A DNA stretch of 64,000 nt. Source: CAZLFQ01 sp964625465 (GTDB lineage Bacteria; Pseudomonadota; Alphaproteobacteria; Rickettsiales; Midichloriaceae). Shown here piece by piece: positions 16,142 through 26,800 of this stretch (its first letter is position 1; every line of letters starts with the position of its first letter). The notes under the pieces were generated by a model, which saw nothing but the letters and a program-made list of their open reading frames with translations, was not told the origin of the DNA and did not search any database. The stretch spans positions 1-64,000 of the forward strand of contig CAZVFD010000007.1 of the NCBI GenBank assembly GCA_964625465.1, in the 5' to 3' direction. The position numbers and the translations under genes were made by a program.

Positions 16142-18825
16142 ATAGCACCATGGCAGTGTTTATACTTCTTGCCAGAACCACAAGGACACAAATCATTACG
16201 CGCTACTTTACCCCAAGTAGACGGATCTCTAGGATCTCTATCTTCAGGATTGACGTGATTTTTCAATGTTCCACCATGATGATCTTGCGCAGCATTGTCT
16301 TGGTCTCCCGCAGATGGATCTTTCCTAGTTTCAAATGCTCCAGCAAGATTGTCTTTTTGCACAGATGGTATTTCGTGCGAAATCTGTATATGGAATAATC
16401 TCGCAACAGTCATTTCGGCGATATCATCAAGTAGCTTTTCAAACAAGTTAAATGACTCAATCTTGTATTCGTTCAATGGGTCTTTCTGCGCATATGCCCT
16501 TAATCCAATACCAGTACGCAAATGATCTAAAACATGTAAATGCTCTTTCCATAACTGATCTAAAGTTACCAACATTACTTGCTTTTCAGCCATACTCATG
16601 GCTTCTTCGCCAAATTCCGAAATCTTCGACTGGTAATGCTCTTTCATTTGTTTGAGTATTAATTCTAAGATTTCCTCATTAGCAACACCCTCTTTCTGAG
16701 AAAGAGATCTAACATCGACGTTAATTGAAAATGTTTTAAATATATCTTTTTCAAGACCATCTACATTCCACTGCTCAGGTAAAGAATTAATAGGGATATT
16801 TCTTGCAATATCTTCTTCAGCTATTCTCTCCGCCATTGAAATCAGGTCTTCTCTTAGGTCTTCAGTTTTCATTAGATATCTTCTCTGATCATAAATAACC
16901 TTACGTTGATCATTCATTACATCATCGAATCTAAGAAGTGTCTTTCTTATATCATAATTTCTTGCTTCAACTTTACTTTGCGCCTTTTCTAATGATTTAC
17001 TAATCCAAGGATGAACAATCGCTTCACCTTCTTTAACGCCAAGTTTTGACAATAAATTTTTAATTTTATCAGAGCCGAATATTCTCATTAAATCGTCTTC
17101 TAGGGATAAGAAAAACTTTGTTCTTCCTGGATCACCTTGACGTCCTGAACGACCTCTTAGCTGATTATCAATTCTTCGCGATTCATGACGCTCTGTACCT
17201 AAAACAAAAAGCCCGCCAGCAGCAAGAACCTTTTCTTTTTCGCTTTCTACAAGAGCCTTGGCTGACTCAATATCCAAACTCTTATCAGCTAGAATCATCA
17301 TTTCAGGGTTCCCCCCAAGCTTGATGTCAGTACCGCGACCTGCCATATTGGTCGCAATTGTGACCGCCCCTAGACGCCCAGCTTGCGCAATAATCTCGGC
17401 TTCTTTTGCATGATATCTTGCATTTAAAACGTTATGCTTGATTCCTTTTTTATTTAGTAATGAGGATATAAGCTCTGATTTCTCGATGCTTACCGTTCCA
17501 ACCAATATCGGCTGACCTTTTTTATGTGCTGCTTGTATCTCATCTAAAATTGCATCATATTTCTCATTCACAGACAGATAAATTGAGTCGTCTTCATCAA
17601 TACGTTTTACAGTCACATGCGTCGGAATCGACACCGATTCTAACTTATAAATATCGCTAAATTCCGCAGCTTCGGTCATAGCTGTACCAGTCATTCCCGC
17701 CAACTTAGGGTACATACGGAAATAATTTTGGAATGTCACTGACGCTAAAGTTTGATTCTCATTCTGAATGGCGACTTTTTCTTTCGCTTCTAGAGCTTGA
17801 TGCAGACCTTCTGAATAGCGTCTGCCTTCCATGATCCTTCCTGTAAACTCATCAATGATATATATTTTTCCATCCTTCACAATATAATCGACATCTTTGC
17901 TAAACAAATGGTGTGCACGTAATGCTTGGTTCACATGGTGTACAACTGACATATTCTCAAAGTCGTACAACCCAGTTTCTTCTGAAATAATCTTGTTATT
18001 TTTCAACATAGACTCTATTTCAATATGCCCAGCTTCTGTCAGAATTGCCGACCTATTCTTTTCATCAACTTCATAATGCTCTTTAGAAAGCTGAGGGATA
18101 ACTTTGTTCACCTTTACATAAAGATCGGTATTATCTTCAGTTGGCCCTGAAATTATCAATGGCGTACGCGCCTCATCAATTAAGATACTATCAACTTCAT
18201 CAACGATAGCGAAATTGAATTCACGCTGTACCATATTCTCAATTCTATACTTCAGATTATCTCTCAGATAATCAAAGCCAAATTCATTGTTCGTTCCGTA
18301 TGTTATATCAGCTTGATATGCAGCCTTTCTAGTTAGCTCATCAATATCATTAGTAACACACCCTATTGTGAGACCTAAGAATTTATAGACAGCACCCATC
18401 CATTCAGCGTCACGTTTTACTAAATAATCATTCACTGTTACGAGGTGTACACCCTTCCCTGTTAGAGCATTTAAGTATATTGGCAGTGTGGCAACTAATG
18501 TCTTTCCTTCGCCAGTTTTCATTTCAGATATCATTCCTCTATGAAGTATCACACCACCTATTAACTGAACGTCGAAGTGTCTCATTCCAAGAGTTCTTTT
18601 TGAAGCCTCTCTTACAACAGCAAAGGCCTCTGGCAATAAGTCATCCAAAGTAGCACCTGCTGCTAATTTGTCCTTAAATTCTTGGGTTTTATTCCTAAGA
18701 TCGGAGTCTGACAATTTCTCTAAAATTGGCTCAAAATCGTTAATTTGCTGCACGATAGGCAGTATTGCATTGATTATTCTATCATTAGAACTTCCAAATA
18801 TCTTCTTAGCTAAATATGCAAACAT
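16138..18825 (-). CDS. secA: preprotein translocase ATPase SecA
   Basis: The 895-residue motor that drives secretory proteins through SecYEG. It shows the Walker A region MKTGEGKTL, the DEVDSILIDEARTPLIISG box, the TNMAGRGTDIKLGG motif and the RGRSGRQGDPG motif. At the C-terminus is a complete zinc tail, CPCGSGKKYKHCHG, used for SecB and phospholipid binding. The length is standard. It lies 65 bp downstream of rseP on the same strand and is followed by a coupled secreted orphan. Confidence 0.98.
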   Translation of the reverse strand: MFAYLAKKIFGSSNDRIINAILPIVQQINDFEPILEKLSDSDLRNKTQEFKDKLAAGATLDDLLPEAFAVVREASKRTLGMRHFDVQLIGGVILHRGMISEMKTGEGKTLVATLPIYLNALTGKGVHLVTVNDYLVKRDAEWMGAVYKFLGLTIGCVTNDIDELTRKAAYQADITYGTNNEFGFDYLRDNLKYRIENMVQREFNFAIVDEVDSILIDEARTPLIISGPTEDNTDLYVKVNKVIPQLSKEHYEVDEKNRSAILTEAGHIEIESMLKNNKIISEETGLYDFENMSVVHHVNQALRAHHLFSKDVDYIVKDGKIYIIDEFTGRIMEGRRYSEGLHQALEAKEKVAIQNENQTLASVTFQNYFRMYPKLAGMTGTAMTEAAEFSDIYKLESVSIPTHVTVKRIDEDDSIYLSVNEKYDAILDEIQAAHKKGQPILVGTVSIEKSELISSLLNKKGIKHNVLNARYHAKEAEIIAQAGRLGAVTIATNMAGRGTDIKLGGNPEMMILADKSLDIESAKALVESEKEKVLAAGGLFVLGTERHESRRIDNQLRGRSGRQGDPGRTKFFLSLEDDLMRIFGSDKIKNLLSKLGVKEGEAIVHPWISKSLEKAQSKVEARNYDIRKTLLRFDDVMNDQRKVIYDQRRYLMKTEDLREDLISMAERIAEEDIARNIPINSLPEQWNVDGLEKDIFKTFSINVDVRSLSQKEGVANEEILELILKQMKEHYQSKISEFGEEAMSMAEKQVMLVTLDQLWKEHLHVLDHLRTGIGLRAYAQKDPLNEYKIESFNLFEKLLDDIAEMTVARLFHIQISHEIPSVQKDNLAGAFETRKDPSAGDQDNAAQDHHGGTLKNHVNPEDRDPRDPSTWGKVARNDLCPCGSGKKYKHCHGAI

Positions 18826-18890
18826 TACTTAAAACTCTATATTCTATGAGCTATTGGTTTATCCGATATTTATGCTCTCAGCAAGTGTTT

Positions 18891-20003
18891 TTAGAACTTG
18901 AAAAGCGACACTATATCTTTAATCGTTACATATATCATCAATGCAACTAGCATAGTTAAACCTATTCTAAACCCTATCATTTGGATTTTTTCACTAACAG
19001 GCTTTCCTTTCACGGCTTCAATTGCATAATACATTAAGTGTCCGCCATCTAGCATTGGAATTGGAAACAGGTTTACCAAACCAAGGTTTATTGATATCAG
19101 CGCAATAAAAAATAAAACCCCATTTATGCCTGATTCAGCAGATTGCCCAGAATATTTAGCAATTTTTATAGGTCCACCCAAGTCATCGGTACTTCGTGCC
19201 CCCGTAAGCATCTGCCAAACACCCTGCAACATGCTTACTGATATGTTATATGAATCTTGCACAGCTTCTACAACTGCCATCCCAAAAGTTAGCTCTTCGT
19301 TCAAAAACTTGTTGGATGTAATGCCTAGCATAGGCATTTTAATTTCATTACCAAAGATGTCTTTAGTAACCTTAACTTCAGGAGTTAGATCAAACTCTAA
19401 CTCTTCATTTCCACGAGCTACTACCACATGCATTTGCTCGCCAACATTCAAAGCCAAAATTTGCCTAATTTCTTCAAATGTTTCAACATCTTCATTATCA
19501 ATTTTCTTTATTAGGTCACCAGCTTTCAAACCTGCCTTTTCAGCGACACCGTCTTTAACAACGGCTGTAATTTCAGGTGCGATATAGGCTTTGCCATACA
19601 CACTAAACATTGTCGCTAAAATTACTATTGCCAAAGCATAATTAGCAGCTGGCCCAGCAAATACTATTAGCGCTTTTTGCCATATTTTTTTAAAATAAAA
19701 CGACTGTGTTTTCTCTTTTTTTGTAAGCTTTTTAAGTTTATCAAAGTCAGGGGAACTTGATGGATCAGAATCACCAAACATTTTTACATATCCGCCCATT
19801 GGAATTGCTGCAATTTTCCAGCGCGTACCGTGCGGATCTGTCCAGCCAACCAATTCAGTACCAAAACCAATCGAGAAAATTTCTACTTTTACACCATTCA
19901 GTCGTGCCACTATATAATGGCCAAACTCATGAACAAACACAACAACGGTAATAACTACCAAAAACCAAAAAACACTCATTAAGCCAGACAAAAACGGATC
20001 CAT
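18891..20003 (-). CDS. rseP: site-2 intramembrane zinc metalloprotease
   Basis: A 370-residue RseP/RasP-type protease. Zinc ligands are His25 and His29 of HEFGH, with the third in LFPIPMLDGGHL near the C-terminus. It has four predicted membrane helices and a single PDZ domain (about residues 125-200), whereas E. coli RseP has two. It cleaves anti-sigma factors and remnant signal peptides in the inner membrane. It is the first of an rseP-secA run; in many alphaproteobacteria it sits next to bamA, which is not seen here. Confidence 0.95.
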   Translation of the reverse strand: MDPFLSGLMSVFWFLVVITVVVFVHEFGHYIVARLNGVKVEIFSIGFGTELVGWTDPHGTRWKIAAIPMGGYVKMFGDSDPSSSPDFDKLKKLTKKEKTQSFYFKKIWQKALIVFAGPAANYALAIVILATMFSVYGKAYIAPEITAVVKDGVAEKAGLKAGDLIKKIDNEDVETFEEIRQILALNVGEQMHVVVARGNEELEFDLTPEVKVTKDIFGNEIKMPMLGITSNKFLNEELTFGMAVVEAVQDSYNISVSMLQGVWQMLTGARSTDDLGGPIKIAKYSGQSAESGINGVLFFIALISINLGLVNLFPIPMLDGGHLMYYAIEAVKGKPVSEKIQMIGFRIGLTMLVALMIYVTIKDIVSLFKF

Positions 20004-20084
20004 AAATCTAATATTCAGAATTCTATTAAGATTAATATATTGATTATTGCACCAATTACTAGGGGTATTTGAATAAAAACAGCA

Positions 20085-20162
20085 TGGCGCATTCGGAGGG
20101 ATTCGAACCCATCAGCCTTTGCCTCCGGAGGGCAACGCTCTATCCAGTTGAGCTACGAATGC
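20085..20162 (-). tRNA. tRNA-Arg (anticodon CCG)
   Basis: On the minus strand the acceptor GCATTCG pairs with CGAATGC. The D arm GCTC...GAGC is present, the anticodon stem TTGCC/GGCAA encloses loop CTCCGGA (anticodon CCG, reading CGG), and the T arm contains GGTTCGAATCCC. The discriminator base is G and the CCA end is encoded. All stems pair cleanly. Confidence 0.95.
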
Positions 20163-20186
20163 GTAGAACACGGATTACACTATAAA

Positions 20187-20663
20187 TTATTTATACTCAA
20201 TAGCTAATATTTCATAATAACGATGTCCCTTCGGCGTAGTGACCTCAACAGAAGCACCAACTTTTTTCCCCATCATTGCTTTTGCCACAGGGGAAGCATG
20301 TGATATATGGCCTCTTTCAAGGTCAGCTTCGAAATCACTAACGATCTTATATTCTATCTTCACCTCAGTTTCTTCATCTACAATTTTTACAGTTGCTCCA
20401 AACTGGACGTAATCACTTTCAATTGTAGAAATATCAATAATATGGGCTCTACCAAGCTTTGCTTGCAAATCATTTATCTTTGCTTCTATGAACCCTTGCT
20501 TTTCCTTAGCAGCACTATATTCCGCATTTTCAGATAAATCACCATGAGCACGAGCTTCAGCAATTGCTTTGATAATTGCTGGCCTTTCAACAGTTTTAAA
20601 ATGATGAAGCTCTTTTTCCAGCCTTTTATGGCCTTCTGGTGTGATTGGAAATCTTGCTGACAT
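20187..20663 (-). CDS. greA: transcription elongation factor GreA
   Basis: A 158-residue protein that rescues backtracked RNA polymerase by stimulating transcript cleavage. The N-terminal coiled coil carries the acidic tip motif ARAHGDLSENAEY, and the C-terminal FKBP-like domain ends with the typical GHRYYEILAIEY. The length is standard. The ATG has an AGGGAG ribosome binding site at good spacing. It has its own promoter (20692-20720) and lies just upstream of tRNA-Arg on the same strand. Confidence 0.98.
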   Translation of the reverse strand: MSARFPITPEGHKRLEKELHHFKTVERPAIIKAIAEARAHGDLSENAEYSAAKEKQGFIEAKINDLQAKLGRAHIIDISTIESDYVQFGATVKIVDEETEVKIEYKIVSDFEADLERGHISHASPVAKAMMGKKVGASVEVTTPKGHRYYEILAIEYK

Positions 20664-20691
20664 AGAGGTCTCCCTATTTTTTGCGTTGATT

Positions 20692-20720
20692 ATCGTACAC
20701 TATATTCGCAATTTTTGCAA
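20692..20720 (-). promoter_or_regulatory. sigma-70-type promoter of greA
   Basis: Minus strand TTGCAA (20720-20715), a 17-bp spacer and TACGAT (20697-20692), 29 bp before the greA start codon. Confidence 0.5.
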
Positions 20721-20759
20721 ATAGATAGAAATCTAAAGCCTAGCTATTGATAATTAACA

Positions 20760-23336
20760 CTAAAGAGAAATCAGTCCTTTCACTTTTGCTAAAGCTGTGT
20801 CTACACCTTTTATATCAGTGCCGCCGGCTTGTGCAAATTCTGGTCTACCACCTCCGCTACCGCCAACCTCTTTAGCAGCTTCTTTGATAATTTCGCCAGC
20901 TTTTAATTTACCAGTTAAATCATTTGTCACGAACACTACTAGAGAAACTTTATCTTCATAAACAGAAGATAATGCTATAACACCGCTTTTGATTTTATTG
21001 CGAAGGGCATCAACCACACCTTTTAATTCCGATGGTGGAATTCCTTCGAGTTTTTTACATAGGAATTCTACACTTCCAACCATCTCTGGCTTTACATCAT
21101 TCGATAAAATGCTTTTCAATCTGAAGTCACTTAGGTCTTTTTCCAATCTCTTCTTTTCATCTTGAATTGCAGTAATACGCGTAAGTAAATCGGCTTCCGC
21201 GCATTTGAAAATTGCCGCTGCTTTTTTCAGATTCAATTCTTTTGAATTCACATAATCCAATGCGGCAATACCTGTTAAAGCTTCAATACGTCTAATTCCA
21301 GATGCAATTGCTTCTTCAGAAACAATTTTAAATAGACCAATATCACCAGTAGCACTTACGTGGGTACCACCACATAATTCAAGTGAATCGCCCATAGAAA
21401 CCACGCGAACTTCAGCGCCATACTTCTCACCGAATAATGCCATAGCACCAGCTTCAATCGCTTGCTCAGGTGTTTTAATATCGGTATTAACTTTATTGTT
21501 AGTTATGACCATATTATTGACCTTTATTTCTACTTCTGAAACTTCTTCAGGTGTTAGTGCTCTCTGATGAGCAAAGTCAAAGCGGAGTCTTTCTGGCGCA
21601 ACTAGTGAACCTTTTTGCACAACAGTTTCGCCAAGAGTATCGCGAAGTGCTTTATGTAATAAGTGCGTTGCTGAGTGATTTGCTCGAATTTTATTTCTGC
21701 GTGCACTATCTACATTTAAGTGGACAGTTTGACCAACTTTTATCTCACCATTTACTTTTGTCTGATGTCCAAAAATTGTGCCAGCATATTTCTTTGTATC
21801 GGTCACTTCAGAATTTTCTATCATTCCTGTGTCACCCATCTGCCCGCCAGACTCTCCATAAAATGGAGTCTGGTTAAGTATAATAATTGCTTCGGCATTT
21901 TTAACCGAATCAACTCTATTACCATCTTTGATAATTGCTTTAACAATTGCTTCGCTGCTTTCAACGTTATAGCCAAGGAACTCTGTCGCACCTACATCTT
22001 CGTAAACTTGGAACCAAATTTCATCAGTTGCTTTTTCTCCTGAACCAACCCAAGCAGCGCGAGCTCTCTTTTTCTGCTCTTGCATTTCTGAGTCGAAGGT
22101 TTTTTGATCAACGGTTATTTCACGAGCACGTAAAATGTCGCAAGTTAAATCTAAAGGGAAGCCGTAGGTATCATATAATTTGAATGCTGTTTTACCATCA
22201 AACACACTTCCAGCTTTTAAACCTTCTGATGTTGTACCGAGTAATTTCATTCCATTATCTATGGTCTGTCTAAATCTTTCTTCTTCAATTTTTAATGTTG
22301 AAGTAATTACTGCTTCAGCACGACGTAATTCTGGATAAGTATCGCCCATCTGACCAATTAATGTTGGCACTAATCTGAATAGAAGTGGTGTTTTACAACC
22401 AATCATGTGAGCATGCCTAATGGCACGTCTTAAAATTCTGCGTAACACATAGCCTCTACCTTCGTTTGATGGCATCACCCCATCGGCAATAAGGAAGCAA
22501 CCTGAACGCAAATGATCAGCAATTACGCGATGTGAAGTTAAATGTTTGGTATCGCCAGAAATATGCATCGATGCATCAATTATATTTTGGAACAAATCAA
22601 TTTCGAAGTTATTTAGCTTGCCTTGCAGCACAGAAGAAACACGCTCTAACCCCATGCCAGTGTCGATTGAAGGCTTAGGCAGATTTATGCGCTTGCCACC
22701 TGCTTGATCTTCAAATTGCATGAACACCAAGTTCCAAATTTCAATGTATCTGTCACCATCACCTTCTGGTGTCCCTGGTAAGCCACCCCAAACTTTATCA
22801 CCATGATCATAAAAGATTTCTGAGCATGGGCCACATGGGCCAACATCACCAGCTGACCAGAAGTTATCGTTTGTTGAAATTTTTATAATTCTATCATCAG
22901 ATAATCCTGCAACTTTTTTCCAAATTTGCAAGGCTTCATCGTCATTGTGATAAACGGTTACATAAAGTTTATCTTTATTGATACCAAATTCTTTAGTTAA
23001 ACAATTCCAAGCCAGTTCAATGGCACGATCTTTAAAATAATCACCAAATGAGAAATTCCCAAGCATCTCAAAGAATGTATGGTGGCGGGCAGTATAACCA
23101 ACATTTTCCAAGTCGTTATGTTTTCCGCCAGCACGGACACATTTCTGAGAAGTTGCAGCGGTTTTATATGGAGGGGTTTCAACGCCTGTAAAATAATTTT
23201 TAAACTGCACCATGCCAGCAGCAGTAAACATCAGTGTAGGGTCATTGTGCGGAACTAACGGGCTTGATGGCACAACTGCGTGACCGTTTTTTTTGAAGAA
23301 GTCTAAAAAGGTGCTACGGATTTGATTTACTTGCAT
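20760..23336 (-). CDS. alaS: alanyl-tRNA synthetase
   Basis: An 858-residue enzyme that charges tRNA-Ala. The class II catalytic domain starts with RSTFLDFFKKNGH and includes FTAAGMVQFK. The editing domain has HSATHLLHKAL and the Cys of LCGGTHVSATG. The C-Ala region ends with GGSGGGRPEFAQAGG. All are canonical and the length is normal. It is transcribed toward greA and preceded by a small orphan on the same strand. Confidence 0.98.
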   Translation of the reverse strand: MQVNQIRSTFLDFFKKNGHAVVPSSPLVPHNDPTLMFTAAGMVQFKNYFTGVETPPYKTAATSQKCVRAGGKHNDLENVGYTARHHTFFEMLGNFSFGDYFKDRAIELAWNCLTKEFGINKDKLYVTVYHNDDEALQIWKKVAGLSDDRIIKISTNDNFWSAGDVGPCGPCSEIFYDHGDKVWGGLPGTPEGDGDRYIEIWNLVFMQFEDQAGGKRINLPKPSIDTGMGLERVSSVLQGKLNNFEIDLFQNIIDASMHISGDTKHLTSHRVIADHLRSGCFLIADGVMPSNEGRGYVLRRILRRAIRHAHMIGCKTPLLFRLVPTLIGQMGDTYPELRRAEAVITSTLKIEEERFRQTIDNGMKLLGTTSEGLKAGSVFDGKTAFKLYDTYGFPLDLTCDILRAREITVDQKTFDSEMQEQKKRARAAWVGSGEKATDEIWFQVYEDVGATEFLGYNVESSEAIVKAIIKDGNRVDSVKNAEAIIILNQTPFYGESGGQMGDTGMIENSEVTDTKKYAGTIFGHQTKVNGEIKVGQTVHLNVDSARRNKIRANHSATHLLHKALRDTLGETVVQKGSLVAPERLRFDFAHQRALTPEEVSEVEIKVNNMVITNNKVNTDIKTPEQAIEAGAMALFGEKYGAEVRVVSMGDSLELCGGTHVSATGDIGLFKIVSEEAIASGIRRIEALTGIAALDYVNSKELNLKKAAAIFKCAEADLLTRITAIQDEKKRLEKDLSDFRLKSILSNDVKPEMVGSVEFLCKKLEGIPPSELKGVVDALRNKIKSGVIALSSVYEDKVSLVVFVTNDLTGKLKAGEIIKEAAKEVGGSGGGRPEFAQAGGTDIKGVDTALAKVKGLISL

Positions 23337-23381
23337 GGTTGGAAACCTAAATTTTTAAGATAATTTAGATTATTATTACGA

Positions 23382-23678
23382 TTAGTTCAACTCTTCCCTT
23401 TCAAGCCTCCTAAAATGCCTTACAACCTCGCTAGGTTCATAGTACGCCAACTCACACAATGTGACAAAGCTTGGGTTATGTAATCTTACAAATGCCCTAG
23501 CCATCCTTTTAAACTTAAAATTACGTTTTTTTGTGGTAGTGGAAAAAGCATCTGTAAAAAGCTGCATTACTGCGGCTCTCCACAACGCTCTGTATCTTTT
23601 AAGCTCATCTTCTGCCCCAGACTTGCTAATCTCATGAATAGGTAAATGTTGAAAATTATCTAGCACCGAACACCCCAT
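23382..23678 (-). CDS. small conserved alphaproteobacterial-type orphan
   Basis: A 98-residue basic protein. The block YRALWRAAVMQLFTDA, followed by a Lys/Arg-rich strip and a PSFVTLCELAYYEPSEV segment, resembles small alphaproteobacterial proteins with the pattern LWRAVxxQALxDA...FxxVCxLAxLxPxxV. That match is from memory and not confirmed. It may be a small helical nucleic-acid-associated protein. It lies 45 bp upstream of alaS on the same strand and diverges from the 1,014-residue orphan. Confidence 0.6.
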   Translation of the reverse strand: MGCSVLDNFQHLPIHEISKSGAEDELKRYRALWRAAVMQLFTDAFSTTTKKRNFKFKRMARAFVRLHNPSFVTLCELAYYEPSEVVRHFRRLEREELN

Positions 23679-23766
23679 TTAATTGAATTTCAGGGATAAT
23701 ACATCATATTTACCTATTATACAAGTCACTTCTTAACAAAATTGTAATATTTCTACCTTTTACAAA

Positions 23767-23782
23767 TTAACCAAAAATTAAC
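23767..23782 (+). promoter_or_regulatory. CtrA-type box upstream of the 1,014-residue orphan
   Basis: TTAA-CCAAAAA-TTAAC followed by CAT matches the full CtrA consensus TTAA-N7-TTAAC and its extended form TTAACCAT. It ends 44 bp before the start codon. Confidence 0.6.
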
Positions 23783-23826
23783 CATTAATAAGTAGAATCA
23801 TATTAAGCACTAAATTAGGCAGTTAT

Positions 23827-26800
23827 ATGCGCGAACAAGAAATAGTACAAAGCGTCAAAAACGGGATATTCACTAAAGAGCAAGGACTGCAATTAGGGGA
23901 CGCACTAGCAAAAAGTAGCGATCTTAGTTTTAGCACAAACTTGATGAAAGCAATGTATGAAATAATGCTGGATGATTTGGATAAATCTAATCCGGCGATA
24001 TTTGCAGCTGCATATAATGCGGCAAGAATTATCCATGCAAGCCTAAAGGATAAAAGCCCAGCATTCTCTGATCCAAATATTATAACTCAACAAAACGCAA
24101 TGCTTGCCTGCTTACAGTCAGAAAAAATAAATCAAATGCCAGCCATAAAAGCGCAGAACATTAAAGCATACGGTGCTGCTGCACTCAGAGAACTTTTAGA
24201 AGATACCTATGCAAAACATAGCACATCCCTAGGACAGGTAGCAGCGAACAACAAGCAAGTAACTTTGGCAAGCAAAGACATTAAAATTGACAAAGATAAC
24301 CCGCTCATAAGTATCAATACTCCTAACTATTCTGGACTTCCTAGAACTTCTGAACTTCCTAGAATGAGTAATGTAGATCCTAAAACGCTGCCTGTTGCGG
24401 AGAAAGTAACCACTACTCCTCAGCCACAGGTATTTGAATATCAAACCATACCCGATCTTAATGCTCAAGGGCCTACATCTGCCAAAAGTGAATATGCAAC
24501 ACTCGCTCTAGGTCCTGATCCATCACAAAGACCTTTACCTACGGAACCTGCAGAACCTAAATTTCCAACAGTTCAAACTATACCAACCCTTGGTAATGCA
24601 TCAGCGCAATCTACTACTACTGCTGATACTGCTGTTTTGGGAAGTCCCTATGCTGTTAGACCTTTACCAGCAACTTCAGAAAACCAGTACGGAACACTAC
24701 CACAACCTAGATCTGATGCTATGGCCTATTTTCCTTTAAATGGAGGTTCTCCAGAAGGCCAATACGGCTTAACTCAAGAGGCACTGGAAAAAGGTCGTCA
24801 AAAACAAGAAGAGCAACTTAGAAGAGCTAACTACCAACCATTAGCTGCAACTCAACAAGTTAACACACAGGCAACACAACAATATGGAGGTGTTCCACAA
24901 GGCGCTTCACAATACGCTGATGCACAAAATCTTATTGACCAAAGGAATCAAGCTGCTCAAAATAACAGCCAACAACAAGTGAATCCTATGGCAAGACCTT
25001 TGCCTACACCTACACAACCTACACAACCTACACAGGTCGCCATAGACATGCCACCTTCTACTGCTGCCAATACCTCCACTTCCACCCCTGCTGCAACTCA
25101 GCCCGGGCATGTTGCAATAAATATTAATGATGCAGGTTCTGAAGACAATACCTCATCTTCAGAAAGAAGAATTACAGACCAGAAATATCATTTAGTCTTA
25201 ACCGACCAAATTCTCACTGCAGAAATTAGACAGAATGATAATTTACGCGCACAGAGAATGATTGCAGGAAGCTTATTTGCAAATATGGGATTACCTGCAA
25301 GTGAGATTGACAAGCTACTCGACAAAGCGTTTGTCGCCAGTTTAGACTCTGCCGAATTTAAATCACTTGAGGGCGCAAGGTTACTAAAACTTAGAGAAAT
25401 GATTGCAGAGATTTATAAAGGCGGCACTAAAGACATAACCACCCTAAACAAAGAAATTAAAGAAACTGCCAATAAACTTTTAACCAGAATTGGTGCGAAA
25501 AAATTAAACAACGAAAAATATGTTGCCGATAATTTTTCAGACATAGATGAAATTAAAAAAGAATCTCTAGAACGTGCCAATAAAATGCTATCTGAAGCTC
25601 TGGATAAAAACGGATCTAAAGAATGGAATGACGCGGTGATTGATTCAATTACAAATGAGATTGATTATCCAAAAATGATAAGAGATAAGCATTCTGATTT
25701 GCTCAAAGAAAATTCAAAAGAAGCTACATTTAGTAGCAGAATGCAAATGTTTGGTGGGGCATTTGGTACTGGCGCTGCTTTTTATATTCTAGCGCAACTA
25801 CTCTTCCCTCCTATAGTGTTTGTTGGTGCACTACTACTTATATTCTCATTCATTGGAGCAGTAGTAACTGTGCTTGCAGAAGGCTTGTCAAAACTTCTGA
25901 CTGGCATAACAAAATTCGTTTTAGGCATCTCAAAATTGGTTACAGGATTAGTAGTCGGGGTTATAGACCTAATTAGATCTGCAGTAGTTGGCATCGCAAA
26001 TCAGTTCATTACAGACCCGAGTAAAAAATTCGATTATTTTACTCTAACACCAGCAGCGTTGAAGGGTTTAGATAAAATCCAAAACAGTATTTTTGAAGAA
26101 AACAAACCAAAATTTAGTGAAAGGAATCCAGAAAGATTTATGGCTAACAGAGATGGCCTACAGGGGAAATTAGATTCTATAAGCGTTAGAGCGGAAAATC
26201 CTCCTGCTGCAAAACTCACTCCAAAGCCTGCTCCAACTCTAACCCCAATAACTCCTGTTACATTGCCGCCTTTGAATCAATCACCTCCAATTCCCGCTCT
26301 CGTAGTACCTGCTGCCGTTTCTTCTTCAACCGCTGCTATTGCTGCTGCAACTGACCAGAATTATGGTATATTACCAGGCCAATTTGCCAAATCCGACGCG
26401 GCTAAGGCAGCCGCTGCAATAACTGCGCCACAACCATCACACCTGACTCCTGAGCAAGTCGTTAATGCTCAAACTATCGCCGCAGCTGCTGAACAAAAAA
26501 TTAAATCTGAGGCTGAACTTAAAAACAACCCAGACGCAGCGCGTAAGACAGAATTAAATCGTCTGATAGCCCAGTCAGAAGGGATGATTCAAAGAGCACG
26601 AGAACAACAAAATCAACCTTTAGTAACTGTAAATACTGCCCCACCTCAAGCTACTACTATACAAACACAATTAAACTCACCAATAACAGTAGCGCCATTA
26701 AGCGCTTCTCCTAAAGCACCAGAAGCTCAACAATCTACAACTGCAGTCCCTACAAATACTAACGAAACAACTTCACCACGACTAATTCGCAAACCTCCTC

